Assembly (NCBI RefSeq): GCF_001984195.1
Contig: NZ_MTQN01000011.1
Span: forward strand, 62,001-126,000
DNA length: 64,000 nucleotides
Source of the DNA: Kribbella sp. ALI-6-A
GTDB taxonomy: Bacteria > Actinomycetota > Actinomycetes > Propionibacteriales > Kribbellaceae
Direction: 5' to 3'
The notes beneath the pieces were generated by a model. It searched no databases. It saw nothing but the letters and a program-made list of their open reading frames with translations, and was not told the DNA's origin. Positions 8,519-16,820 of the stretch are shown in pieces; within the stretch, counting starts at the first letter, position 1; every line of letters starts with the position of its first letter. Both the position numbers and the translations under genes were made by a program.

Positions 8519-9366
8519 TCGAGGTCGCCGGGATCGCGCTCTCCGACGATCTCCTCCGCCGCTGGGTGGACTGGCTCGCGCCGGACCGCCAGCCGTTCTA
8601 CGTGACGGCCCGGCAGGCGGCCGAGTGGGAGTTGCCGCTGTCCGACGAGGAACCGGATCCGCAGGTGCGCGACACCTACCACTCGTACGCCGTCGACGGG
8701 CGGCTGCGGAGTGCGTGGTTGCCGGAGAGCGCGTTCTCGGCGTACCCGCGGAAGGTCCGGGCGAGGCTGGTCCGGGCGCAGGTGGTGCACGAGCGGGGCG
8801 CCGTACCGGCGGTGCGGGCCTGGCGCGAGGTGCTCGGCGACGAGATCCGGGACCAGGCCGACGGGCACCGGTTCGTCTGGTGGAAGTCGTTGCTGCGCGA
8901 CCCGGAGGTGCTGTTGCCGCGGATCGTGAGCGGGGAGATCGGCGTGAGCCGGCACGCGAAGGTCGGCGCGGACGTGTGGCGTGGGGTCGAGCGGCTGCTC
9001 CCCCGGGCTCACGAACTGGCCGGGACGTTTCCGGAGGGCAGCGGGCCGAACTGCTTCGGCACGGTGATGGCCGCGGCCGGGATCGAGGGCGCCGAGTCGG
9101 AGTGGATGCAACGAGAGCCGTTCGACCGGTGGCTGGACGAGTCGACCACGCGCGGTGGGCGTGACGGCGTACCGGGGACTGTGCTGGTGTGGCGATCGGC
9201 TGATCGGGCGGTGCAGCACGCGGCCGTCACACTCGGAGCCGGCTGGGTGCTGCACAAGCCGTCGCAGTCGTGGATGACGCCGCGCAAGGTCCGGACGGCC
9301 GCGGAGGTGCTGCGGGCGACGAGGACCGCCGGCTGGAGACTCCAGCGGCACACGCTGCATCGGTAG
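8515..9366 (+). CDS. Uncharacterised protein, possible NlpC/P60-like cysteine hydrolase half
   Basis: A 283-residue protein with no signal peptide, translated from a GTG that overlaps the stop of the Lrp gene. I do not recognise a named family. The C-terminal half has NCFGTVMAAAG (Cys at about 181) and, about 63 residues later, QHAAVTLGAGWVLHKPSQSWMTP. That is the Cys-then-His order and spacing of NlpC/P60-type papain folds. The N-terminal half is rich in Trp and Arg and has no motif I can name. Cysteine-hydrolase activity is inference only. Confidence 0.55.
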   Translation: MIEVAGIALSDDLLRRWVDWLAPDRQPFYVTARQAAEWELPLSDEEPDPQVRDTYHSYAVDGRLRSAWLPESAFSAYPRKVRARLVRAQVVHERGAVPAVRAWREVLGDEIRDQADGHRFVWWKSLLRDPEVLLPRIVSGEIGVSRHAKVGADVWRGVERLLPRAHELAGTFPEGSGPNCFGTVMAAAGIEGAESEWMQREPFDRWLDESTTRGGRDGVPGTVLVWRSADRAVQHAAVTLGAGWVLHKPSQSWMTPRKVRTAAEVLRATRTAGWRLQRHTLHR

Positions 9367-9445
9367 GAGCCGCGCCCGGGCAACCACGAGCACCGGCTTC
9401 GCGCGACGGTTCGCCCTGGGATCCTGCACCCCCGCCGACCAGGGG

Positions 9446-9451
9446 TAGCGT
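9446..9451 (+). promoter_or_regulatory. -10-like element of a leaderless promoter
   Basis: TAGCGT ends 7 nt before the GTG start of the MazG-like gene. The same hexamer at nearly the same distance precedes the genes starting at 12280 and 59565. Confidence 0.45.
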
Positions 9452-9458
9452 CCCGCGC

Positions 9459-9770
9459 GTGGAGTTCTCGGAGATGGTGACGCGGGCGCGCGACGTCCGC
9501 CGGAAGTACGCAGCGATGGAGACCGACCGCTACGGCCGCGAGTGGAGCCGGGAGGAGCTGATGCTCGGCTTCCTCGGCGACGTCGGCGATCTCGCGAAGC
9601 TCGTCCAGGGCAAGGAGGGCGTGCGCCCCCGCGACGACCTGGACGAGGCGTTCGCGCACGAGCTGGCCGACTGCCTGTGGTCGGTGCTCGTGCTGGCCGA
9701 CGTCTACGACGTCGACCTGGAGACCGCGTTCAGTCGGACGATGGATCAGCTGGACGATCACCTGAGCTGA
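9459..9770 (+). CDS. MazG-like nucleotide pyrophosphohydrolase
   Basis: A 103-residue all-alpha NTP-pyrophosphatase-like protein. REELMLGFLGDVGDLAKLVQ and, one helix later, AFAHELADCLWSVLVLADVYDVDL match the four-helix MazG layout, in which acidic residues bind Mg. The first EExxE-type motif is partly replaced (Gly-Asp in place of Gly-Glu), so activity needs care. The start is GTG 9459, in front of which TAGCGT sits at a leaderless distance. The 3' end overlaps the convergent OsmC gene by 41 bp. Confidence 0.78.
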   Translation: MEFSEMVTRARDVRRKYAAMETDRYGREWSREELMLGFLGDVGDLAKLVQGKEGVRPRDDLDEAFAHELADCLWSVLVLADVYDVDLETAFSRTMDQLDDHLS

Positions 9771-10215
9771 CCGTCAGCTCGCCGTCGTTCAGGTCGAGGG
9801 CCACCGGTGTGCCCAGTTCGACCGTGCGGCTCACGGTGCACAGGCGGTCGTGGGACATCTTCACCGCCCGCGGCAACGCCTCCCGCGCCTTGTCGCCGTC
9901 CTCCCCCTCGGGGAAGGTGATGGTGAACTCGACCTTGAGGTTCTCCAGCCGGTTGCCCTGCTCGGTGTCGCGGATCTTGTCACCGCTGACCACCGCGCGG
10001 AACTCGGTCGGCTCCGCGCGCCGGCTGGTGACCACGTCGACGTCGATCGCCGAGCAGGCACCGATCGCGGCGAGCAGCAGCTCGACCGGGGTGAAGTCGG
10101 TGTCGTCCGGTCCGCCCGAACCGACCGGCAACGTGCCGCCGCGCCGGTTGTGCACCAGGTACTTGCTGTTCTGCGTGCGCTCGAAGTGGACCTGCCGCAG
10201 AGACTCGTCGCCCAT
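9730..10215 (-). CDS. OsmC/Ohr-family protein
   Basis: A 161-residue OsmC-fold protein. The N-terminal LRQVHFERTQNSKYLVHN strand pair leads to the central TPVELLLAAIGACSAIDVDVVTSRR helix that carries the single conserved Cys, followed by EFTITFP and a late CTVSRTVELGTPV strand. Many OsmC proteins reduce organic peroxides, but this subtype keeps only one clear catalytic Cys in GACSA and another in DRLCTVSR. ATG 10215 is chosen because homologs begin near this point; no strong ribosome site is visible. It lies 32 bp after the SDR gene on the same strand. Confidence 0.83.
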   Translation of the reverse strand: MGDESLRQVHFERTQNSKYLVHNRRGGTLPVGSGGPDDTDFTPVELLLAAIGACSAIDVDVVTSRRAEPTEFRAVVSGDKIRDTEQGNRLENLKVEFTITFPEGEDGDKAREALPRAVKMSHDRLCTVSRTVELGTPVALDLNDGELTVSSGDRPADPSSD

Positions 10216-10247
10216 CCAGAAATCGCAATCTGTTGCCGGTGGCAACG

Positions 10248-10898
10248 TCAGAGGTGGTTCAGCGCGTCGGCGACGGGGGTGTCGCCGGCGATCAGCTCGA
10301 GGGTCCGGCCGATCGCGGCCGGGGTGTCGCACAGGCCGGCCAGCACCGCGGCGACGTCGTCGCGGCTGACCGCGCCGTTGCCGGTGTGGTCCGCGAGCAG
10401 GACGCGGCCCGTGGCCGGCTCGTCGGTGAGGCGGCCGGGACGCAGCACGGTCCAGTCCAGGTCGCGCGAGCGCAGATCGTCCTCGGCGGCAAGCTTCGCC
10501 TTCAGGTAGACGGTGAAGGTCGCCTCCGGGTCCAGGCCGTCGATCTTGTCGACACCCATCGAGCTGACCTGCAGGTGCCGCCGTACGCCGGCCCGCTCGG
10601 AGGCCTCGGCGAACAGCGCGGCCGCGCCCCGGTCGACGGTGTCCTTGCGCGCGTTGCCGCTGCCCGGTCCCGCCCCGGCGGCGAAGATCGCGACGTCCGC
10701 GCCGCTCAGGACCTCGGCGACCTCGTCGACGCCGGCCTGCTCGAGATCCAGCACGGCGATCTGTCCGCCGGCCGCGGTGACGTCCGCCTCGTGCGCCGGA
10801 TTGCGGACCAGGCCGACGACCTGGTGACCGCCGTCGGCGAGGATCCGCGTCAGGCGCAGCGCGATCTGTCCGTGTCCACCCGCTATCACGACTCGCAT
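10248..10898 (-). CDS. NAD(P)-binding SDR-type (NmrA/YwnB-like) protein
   Basis: A 216-residue atypical short-chain dehydrogenase. The Rossmann glycine motif is GGHGQIA at 7-13. The chain then follows the NAD(P)H-binding family: VVGLVRNP, VAIFAAGAGPGSG, LQVSSMGVDK and LDWTVLRPGRLTDEPATGRV. No YxxxK active site is evident in its usual place, so it may be a redox sensor or binding protein rather than a dehydrogenase. A TAGGCT on the minus strand ends 6 nt before the ATG. It probably forms a unit with the OsmC gene. Confidence 0.82.
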   Translation of the reverse strand: MRVVIAGGHGQIALRLTRILADGGHQVVGLVRNPAHEADVTAAGGQIAVLDLEQAGVDEVAEVLSGADVAIFAAGAGPGSGNARKDTVDRGAAALFAEASERAGVRRHLQVSSMGVDKIDGLDPEATFTVYLKAKLAAEDDLRSRDLDWTVLRPGRLTDEPATGRVLLADHTGNGAVSRDDVAAVLAGLCDTPAAIGRTLELIAGDTPVADALNHL

Positions 10899-10941
10899 AC
10901 CTGGAGCCTAACCCTTCACCCCAGGGCGGCAGACTGTCCCC

Positions 10942-11736
10942 ATGTTCGCGATCGCCGCCGACGGATGCCGGATCGCCTACCAGTTGGGTGGCGAGGTAGG
11001 CGCCGCAGGCAACGGACCTGCGCTGCTGCTGCTCGCGGGGCAGTCGAACAACCACCACTGGTGGGATCCCGTTCGCGCCGACTTCGAGACCGGCCGGACG
11101 ACGATCACGCTGGACTACCGCGGCACCGGCGCGAGCGACAAGCCGGACGAGGTCTACAGCACGCCGGGCTTCGCGGAGGACGCCGTCGCGGTGCTCGACG
11201 CGCTCGAGCTGGAACAGGTCGACGTGTACGGCACGTCGATGGGTGGCCGGGTCGCGCAGTGGCTGGCGATCCTGCATCCGGAGCGGGTCCGCCGGCTGGT
11301 GCTCGGATGTACGTCGCCGGGCCGGTCGCACGGGTTCGAGAGAAGCCAGGAAATCCGGAGAGCGCTCTCGGTCCGGGATCAGGCGGCGCGCGACGCCGTA
11401 CTGACCGAGCTGATGTACACGCCGCAGTGGGTCGCGCGTCATCCCGGGCCGTACCCGGTGCTCGGCGACGCGACGATGCCGACGTACGCGAAGGGGCGGC
11501 ATTTGGTGGCCAGCAACAACCATGACGCCTGGGACGGCCTGGACACGATCCAGGCGCCGACGCTGGTGCTGCACGGGACCGACGACGTCTTCAGCCCGGC
11601 GGCCAACGCGCAACTGCTCGCCGAGCGGATCCCGGACGCCCGGGCGGAGCTGTTGGACGGCGCTCGGCATGCGTACTTCCACGAGTTCCGCGCCACGGCG
11701 AGCCCGCTGGTCACGGACTTCCTCGCCACAGGCTGA
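10942..11736 (+). CDS. Alpha/beta hydrolase
   Basis: A 264-residue serine hydrolase. The nucleophile elbow is GTSMGG with Ser99, an oxyanion region follows LLLLAGQSNNHHW, the acid is in HGTDDVFSP (about 210) and the base in GARHAYFHEF (about 243). LDYRGTGASDKP is the usual strand-4 motif. The substrate is unknown. It is divergent from the SDR gene (43 bp). GAGAGCGCTCTC, a perfect 12-bp palindrome, falls inside the frame at 11358-11369 and codes Arg-Arg-Ala-Leu-Ser. Confidence 0.88.
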   Translation: MFAIAADGCRIAYQLGGEVGAAGNGPALLLLAGQSNNHHWWDPVRADFETGRTTITLDYRGTGASDKPDEVYSTPGFAEDAVAVLDALELEQVDVYGTSMGGRVAQWLAILHPERVRRLVLGCTSPGRSHGFERSQEIRRALSVRDQAARDAVLTELMYTPQWVARHPGPYPVLGDATMPTYAKGRHLVASNNHDAWDGLDTIQAPTLVLHGTDDVFSPAANAQLLAERIPDARAELLDGARHAYFHEFRATASPLVTDFLATG

Positions 11737-11748
11737 GCGTTCCGGGGC

Positions 11749-11860
11749 GGGGCACGCAAGAGAGCGCTGCCCGCGGCGATCCGGCCGAGCGCGTCGCCGG
11801 GGCCGGGGCACGCCCGAGCGCACTGCCGCGCGGTGATCTGGCTGAACGCGTCGCCCGACC
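11749..11860. repeat. Two-copy degenerate 56-bp tandem repeat
   Basis: Copy 1 (11749-11804) and copy 2 (11805-11860) both begin GGGGCACGC, keep CTGCC in the middle, and end near GCGTCGCC, with about two thirds of positions equal in a gap-free 56-bp alignment. The repeat fills the 131-bp gap between convergent hydrolase and MerR genes. No hairpin long enough to be an obvious terminator was seen. Confidence 0.6.
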
Positions 11861-11867
11861 CGGGAGG

Positions 11868-12227
11868 TCAGGTCTGCCGCTGGCCGAGGTAGCAGGCGAG
11901 TGTGTCGCGGGTGCGCTGCAGGCTGTCCAGCTGCCGGTCCATGGCGGCGAGTTCGTGGTCGAGCAGCTCGCGCAGGCTCTGGCACCAGTCGAAGACGGTC
12001 TCGTTGTCCCGGATCTCGCGCGTACAGGGCAGGACGCGGCGAATCACCTCGGTGCTCAGCCCGGCGTCGAGCAGGATCCGGATCTTGCGCACGGTGAGCT
12101 CGGAGTCGTCGGCGTACTCGCGGTACCCGTTGGGAGCGCGGTCGGCGCTGAGCAGACCTTGCGCCTCGTAGTACCGGAGCAGGCGCGGGTTCACGCCGGT
12201 GCGTCGGGACAGCTCGCCGATCAGCAC
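11868..12227 (-). CDS. MerR-family transcriptional regulator
   Basis: A 119-residue short MerR protein: helix-turn-helix and wing (IGELSRRTGVNPRLLRYYEAQGLL, GYREYADD) followed by a dimerisation helix, with no separate effector domain. Two Cys (CTREIRDNETVFDWC) sit in the helix, a spacing that could serve metal or thiol sensing, though this is not certain. It is divergent from the class-IV aminotransferase-like gene; the 52-bp gap holds a promoter with the long spacer typical of MerR control. Confidence 0.87.
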   Translation of the reverse strand: MLIGELSRRTGVNPRLLRYYEAQGLLSADRAPNGYREYADDSELTVRKIRILLDAGLSTEVIRRVLPCTREIRDNETVFDWCQSLRELLDHELAAMDRQLDSLQRTRDTLACYLGQRQT

Positions 12228-12241
12228 GTGCCCAACCTCCC

Positions 12242-12273
12242 TTGACCTTCCAACCAGTGTCAGCCTTTAGCGT
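12242..12273 (+). promoter_or_regulatory. Putative MerR-controlled promoter with 20-bp spacer
   Basis: TTGACC (12242-12247) and TAGCGT (12268-12273) are separated by 20 bp, longer than the usual 17 and typical of promoters that MerR proteins untwist. TGAC and GTCA arms, 12 bp apart, mark a short dyad within it. TAGCGT ends 6 nt before the ATG at 12280. Confidence 0.5.
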
Positions 12274-12279
12274 CGTCGC

Positions 12280-13074
12280 ATGACCACGTACGCCGTCCAC
12301 CGTAACGGCCGCCCGGCCGACGACCTCGCACCACTGGCCTTCGCCGGCTACGCGCATTTCACCGCGATGCAGGTGCGCGGCCGCCAGGTCCGCGGCCTCG
12401 ACCTCCACCTCGACCGGCTGCGCAACGCGTCGCTCGAGCTCTACGGCCAGGCGCTGCCCGACGAACAGATCCGCGACCACCTTCGCACGGCCGTCGCGGC
12501 CGGACCCGAGGACGTCTCGCTGGTGGCCACGGTCTTCTCCTCGACCGGCGAGTTCACCGCCGCCGCCGCGCAGCCCGAACTCCTGATTCGCACCGGCCCA
12601 CCGTCGTCCGGCCCGTCAGGTCCGCTCGCCCTCGCCGTCGTCGAGCACGAACGATTCCTGCCGGCCCTGAAGCACACCGGCGAATCCGCGAAGACCTACG
12701 CCCTGCGCCAGGCCGTCCGCGACGGGTACGACGACGCGGCCTTCGTCGACCGCAACGGCCGCCTCACCGAAGCCACGATCTGGAACCTCGCGTTCTGGGA
12801 CGGCACCAGCGTCGTGTGGCCCGACGCCCCGATGCTGCTGGGCACGACCATGTCGATCGTCCGCCGCCGGCTGACGGTCCCTCAGCGAGCCACGGAGATC
12901 ACGCTCTCCACGCTCGCGAACAGCGAGGCGCCGTACGCCGGTGCTGTCGTGATGAACTCCTGGTCGCCAGGCGTCCCGGTCAGCCGGATCGGCTCGGTCG
13001 AGTTCCCCTCGTCGCCCGCCTTCGCCGACCTCCTGCACCAGGCCTACGCCGAGGAACCGCTCACTGACTTCTGA
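12280..13074 (+). CDS. Class IV aminotransferase-family (PLP) protein
   Basis: A 264-residue fold-type IV PLP protein related to branched-chain aminotransferase and aminodeoxychorismate lyase. GLDLHLDRLRNASLELYG is the usual N-terminal Arg-containing helix. The candidate PLP-Lys is in LPALKHTGESAKTYALRQAV, the Glu that holds the pyridine nitrogen is in GRLTEATIWNLAFWDG, and LLGTTMSIVRRRL is the phosphate-side motif. The reaction is not assigned. It may be the target of the divergent MerR gene. Its stop overlaps the convergent CoA-ligase gene by 14 bp. Confidence 0.8.
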   Translation: MTTYAVHRNGRPADDLAPLAFAGYAHFTAMQVRGRQVRGLDLHLDRLRNASLELYGQALPDEQIRDHLRTAVAAGPEDVSLVATVFSSTGEFTAAAAQPELLIRTGPPSSGPSGPLALAVVEHERFLPALKHTGESAKTYALRQAVRDGYDDAAFVDRNGRLTEATIWNLAFWDGTSVVWPDAPMLLGTTMSIVRRRLTVPQRATEITLSTLANSEAPYAGAVVMNSWSPGVPVSRIGSVEFPSSPAFADLLHQAYAEEPLTDF

Positions 13075-14941
13075 GGATCGGCCGCAAGCTGTCCAGCACC
13101 GTGGCGTCCTCGATCGTCGACGGGACCGCCTCGGGCCGCCCGTCGGCGATGTTGCGCATGGTCTTGCGCAGGATCTTGCCGGAGCGGGTCTTCGGCAGGG
13201 CCTCCACGATCGAGACATCACGGAACGCCGCGACCGGGCCGATCTCCCGCCGTACGGCGGCGACCAGCTCGTCGCGCAGCGTCTCCTCGGCGATGTCCAC
13301 GCCGGCCTTCAGCACCACCAGCCCACGCGGCAGCTGGCCCTTGAGGTCGTCGTGGACGCCGATCACGGCGCACTCGGCGACGGCAGGGTGGGCGGCCAGC
13401 ACCGCTTCCATGCTGCCGGTCGACAGACGGTGCCCGGCGACGTTGATCACGTCGTCGGTGCGGCCCATCACGAAAACGTAGCCGTCGGCATCGATGTAGC
13501 CGGAGTCGCCGGTCAGGTAGTGGCCGTCGAAACGGCTCAGGTAGTTGTCGATGTAGCGCTGGTCGTCGCCCCACAACGTCGGCAGCGCGCCCGGAGGCAG
13601 CGGCAGCCGGATCGCGATCGAGCCTTCCTCGCCGGCCGGCAGCTCCGATCCGTCGGCGTCGAGGATCCGGACGTCCCAGCCCGGCAGCGGCACGGTCGCC
13701 GATCCGGGCTTGGCGGGCATCGGTTCGAGCCCGCGCGGGTTGGCGACGATCGGCCACCCGGTTTCGGTCTGCCACCAGTGGTCGACGACCGGTACGCCGA
13801 GATGGTCGTGCGCCCAGTGATAGGTCTCCGGGTCCAGCCGCTCGCCGGCCAGGAACAAGCTCCGGAAACTGCCGCTCAGGTCGTACTTGGTCAGCTCCCC
13901 GCCGTCCGGGTCGACCTTCTTGATCGCCCGCAACGCGGTCGGAGCGGTGAAGAGCGCTTTCGCGTGATGCTGCGAGATCACGCGCCAGAACGCGCCCGCG
14001 TCGGGCGTGCCGACCGGCTTGCCCTCGTACAGGATCGTGGTCGCGCCGATCAGCAGCGGCGCGTAGACGATGTAGGAGTGGCCGACCACCCAGCCGACGT
14101 CGGAGGCGGTCCACCACACGTCGCCCGGCCCGATGTCGTAGACGGCGCCCATCGACCAGGCCAGCGCGACCGCGTGACCACCGTTGTCCCGGACGACGCC
14201 CTTCGGCTTTCCGGTCGTTCCCGAGGTGTAGAGCACGTAGAGCGGATCGGTCGCGGCGACCGGCACCGGATCGGCCGGCTCCGCGCCGGCGACCAGCGTG
14301 TTCCAGTCGAGATCGCGCCCTCCGAGTTTCCCGGGCGCGATCTCACGCTGTACGACGACGGTGTGCTCGGGCTGGTGGGTGGACAGCGCGAGCGCCTCGG
14401 AGATGATCGGCAGGTACTCCACGATCCGGTTCGGCTCGATGCCGCAGGAGGCGGCGACGATCACCTTCGGCGTCGCGTCGTCGATCCGCGCCGCCAGCTC
14501 ACGCGGCGCGAAGCCACCGAACACCACCGAGTGGACCGCCCCGAGCCGCGCGCAGGCGAGCATCGTGATGACGGCCTCGGGAATCATCGGCAGGTACACG
14601 ATCACCCGATCGCCCTTGCCGACACCGAGCGACCGCAAGGCACCGGCGAAGACGGCGACCTCGTCGCGCAGTTCGGCGTAGGTGTAGCTGCGCTTGGTGT
14701 CGGTCACCGGGGAGTCGTAGACCAGCGCCGTCCGGGCGCCGTGCCCGCCCTCGACGTGCCGGTCGAGCGCGTTGTACGCCGTGTTGAGCTCGCCGTCGGG
14801 GAACCAGCGGTAGATCGGTGCGGCGGAGTCGTCGAGCGCCCGCGTGGGTGGCCGCGACCAACTGATCGCTTCGGCGGCGTCCAGCCAGAACCCTTCCGGA
14901 TCGGCCAGGCTGCGGCGGTAGCTGTCGTCGTACGCACCCAT
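13061..14941 (-). CDS. prpE: Propionyl-CoA synthetase-type acyl-CoA ligase
   Basis: A 626-residue AMP-forming ligase of the acetyl/propionyl-CoA synthetase branch: N-terminal SYRRSLADPEGFWLDAAEAISW, ATP-loop YTSGTTGKPKGVVRDNGGH, WWTASDVGWVVGHSYIVYAPL, DHWWQTETGWPI, and the C-terminal lysine motif LPKTRSGKILRKTMR, whose Lys is acetylated in relatives. The PrpE branch is favoured over Acs by the RDNGGH motif and the length. ATG 14941 is chosen because GGGAGG lies 6-7 nt upstream; an ATG nine codons earlier has no such site. It would activate propionate to propionyl-CoA. Confidence 0.85.
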   Translation of the reverse strand: MGAYDDSYRRSLADPEGFWLDAAEAISWSRPPTRALDDSAAPIYRWFPDGELNTAYNALDRHVEGGHGARTALVYDSPVTDTKRSYTYAELRDEVAVFAGALRSLGVGKGDRVIVYLPMIPEAVITMLACARLGAVHSVVFGGFAPRELAARIDDATPKVIVAASCGIEPNRIVEYLPIISEALALSTHQPEHTVVVQREIAPGKLGGRDLDWNTLVAGAEPADPVPVAATDPLYVLYTSGTTGKPKGVVRDNGGHAVALAWSMGAVYDIGPGDVWWTASDVGWVVGHSYIVYAPLLIGATTILYEGKPVGTPDAGAFWRVISQHHAKALFTAPTALRAIKKVDPDGGELTKYDLSGSFRSLFLAGERLDPETYHWAHDHLGVPVVDHWWQTETGWPIVANPRGLEPMPAKPGSATVPLPGWDVRILDADGSELPAGEEGSIAIRLPLPPGALPTLWGDDQRYIDNYLSRFDGHYLTGDSGYIDADGYVFVMGRTDDVINVAGHRLSTGSMEAVLAAHPAVAECAVIGVHDDLKGQLPRGLVVLKAGVDIAEETLRDELVAAVRREIGPVAAFRDVSIVEALPKTRSGKILRKTMRNIADGRPEAVPSTIEDATVLDSLRPILRSQ

Positions 14942-15034
14942 CACGTGCCTCCCAGGTGTCGGAGTCATTCGCAGTCTTACCTATCGGTGCGGGTGGCAAC
15001 AGGCCCTTGGCCGTGGCGTGGCAAGGTGGGCGTT

Positions 15035-15955
15035 GTGACGGTGACGCGGGAGCAGGTCGAGGAAGCGGCGGTTCGGATCTCCGGTCGGGTACGGCGGACA
15101 CCGGTGCTGCGGGTGTCCGCGACGATGACGTTCAAGCTGGAACTGCTGCAGCACGTCGGGTCGTTCAAGCCGCGCGGGATGTTCAACCGGTTGCTGGCCG
15201 CGAAGGAGGACGGCTCGCTGACCGGCGTCGGCGCCGTCACCGCGTCCGGCGGCAACGCGGGCCTGGCCGTCGCGTACGCCGCCCGCGAGCTCGGCGTACC
15301 GGCCCGGATCTTCGTGCCGGAGAGCGCTCCCGCGGCCAAGGTCGCGCGGTTGCGAACGCTCGACGCGGACGTCGTCCAGGTCGGCACCGAGTACGCCGAG
15401 GCCTACGCGGCGGCGCTCGTGGCGAGCGAGGAGTCGGGCGCGTTGTTCGCGCACGCCTACGACCAGCCGGAGGTCGTCGCCGGACAGGGAACGCTGGGAC
15501 TCGAGCTGCTCGAAGAGATCGACCGGTTCGACACCGTGCTGGTGGCCGTCGGAGGCGGCGGTCTCGTCGCGGGCATCGCGGCCGCGATCGGCGACCGCGC
15601 GAAGGTGGTCGGCGTCGAGCCGGAGTTGGCGCCGACACTGACGCGCGCGCTCGAAGCCGGGCGACCGGTCGACGTACAGGTCGGTGGCGTGGCTGCCGAC
15701 TCGCTGGGCGCTCGCCGGATCGGTGAGATCGCGTTCCAGGTCGCCGGGGAGCAGGGCGTCGAGTCGCTGCTGGTCGCCGACGCCGCGATCGTGGCGGCTC
15801 GCGAAGAACTGTGGCGCGAGTACCGCCTCGCGGTCGAGCACGGCGCCGCGACCGGCTACGCGGCGCTGACCTCGGGTGTCTACAAGCCGGCGACGGCCGA
15901 GCGGGTCGTCGTGGTCATCTGCGGAGCCAACACAGACCCCGGCACTCTTATTTGA
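15035..15955 (+). CDS. Threonine/serine dehydratase-like PLP enzyme
   Basis: A 306-residue fold-type II PLP enzyme. Lys45 in GSFKPRG forms the Schiff base, ASGGNAG binds the carboxylate and VGGGGLVAG the cofactor phosphate. Length and lack of an ACT domain match catabolic threonine dehydratases or serine racemase-like enzymes, giving 2-oxobutyrate and ammonia from threonine. It is divergent from the propionyl-CoA ligase; 2-oxobutyrate leads to propionyl-CoA, so a functional link is possible but inferred. Start GTG 15035 follows AAGGTGGG; a GTG two codons later is possible. Confidence 0.83.
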   Translation: MTVTREQVEEAAVRISGRVRRTPVLRVSATMTFKLELLQHVGSFKPRGMFNRLLAAKEDGSLTGVGAVTASGGNAGLAVAYAARELGVPARIFVPESAPAAKVARLRTLDADVVQVGTEYAEAYAAALVASEESGALFAHAYDQPEVVAGQGTLGLELLEEIDRFDTVLVAVGGGGLVAGIAAAIGDRAKVVGVEPELAPTLTRALEAGRPVDVQVGGVAADSLGARRIGEIAFQVAGEQGVESLLVADAAIVAAREELWREYRLAVEHGAATGYAALTSGVYKPATAERVVVVICGANTDPGTLI

Positions 15956-16559
15956 GTTTGGCCGGGCGCCGCTCGTCGGTCAGGAACCAGGCAGCCAGTA
16001 CGCCGGCGATGGCACCGAAGAGGTGGCCTTGCCACGAGATGCCGTCCTGGGGCAGCAGACCACCGAGGAGAGCGCTCCCCCAGACCAGGACGACGACCAC
16101 GCCGATCAGCACCTGACCGATCCGGCGGTTGAACACGCCCCGCGCGATCAGGTACGCCGCGTACCCGAACACGAGCCCGCTGGCACCGATGGTGATCGTG
16201 TACGACGGCGAGATCAGCCACGTGCCCAGGCCGCCGACGGCGGTGACGATCGCGGTGACCGAGAGCAGCCGGGCCGCGCCGGAGATCGCGATCAGCGCGC
16301 CCAGCGTGAGCAACGGCAGCGTGTTCGAGATCAGGTGGCCGAACCCCAGATGCAGGAACGGCGCGGTGACGATGCCGATCAGGCCCTCGGGGTTGCGGGC
16401 GACGATGCCGTAGCGGTCGAGTTCGCCGTGCAACGCGGTGTCGACGATCTCGCTGACCCACATCAGGCCGACCAGGACGGCCAGCAACTTCACACCGCCG
16501 CCGATCCGGGCGGCGTCCACCACCGGCTTCGGCCGGCGCGCTGGGCTCGGGTAGCTCAT
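15948..16559 (-). CDS. Rhomboid-family intramembrane serine protease
   Basis: A 203-residue polytopic membrane protein with about six helices. All active-site parts are visible: oxyanion His75/Asn79 in GHLISN, nucleophile Ser127 in GASGLVFG, and His179 in WQGHLFGAIAG. It is expected to cut substrates inside the membrane; bacterial substrates are mostly unknown. The ATG at 16559 is used rather than an upstream ATG at 16592 because GGTGGTG lies just in front. The 3' end overlaps the convergent dehydratase by 8 bp. Confidence 0.9.
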   Translation of the reverse strand: MSYPSPARRPKPVVDAARIGGGVKLLAVLVGLMWVSEIVDTALHGELDRYGIVARNPEGLIGIVTAPFLHLGFGHLISNTLPLLTLGALIAISGAARLLSVTAIVTAVGGLGTWLISPSYTITIGASGLVFGYAAYLIARGVFNRRIGQVLIGVVVVLVWGSALLGGLLPQDGISWQGHLFGAIAGVLAAWFLTDERRPAKLK

Positions 16560-16820
16560 GTCACCACCATGCCCGATCCACCCAAGCCGCACCCTCCGGC
16601 GCCGCGTTTCCGTCGGTGCCGGACGCGACGATGCTCGGGGTTAGCTTCACCACATCGCGGACACCGGGGCGCCGACGGCCCGCAAAGTGTGTCACGATGT
16701 GCAACTCGTAAGTCGCTGTGCGCGATGGGGTGGGGGCCCCGGTACGACCGCACCGTCGGTGCGCTGTCCCCGATCGATCGCCGGGCCCGTCCGCCCATGC
16801 CGTCCCTGAGGAGGATCGCG

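Noticed and set aside
13352-15034. Long N-terminal extension of the threonine dehydratase-like gene
   Set aside because: The open frame runs antisense through the CoA ligase; family length and the GTG at 15035 set the true start.
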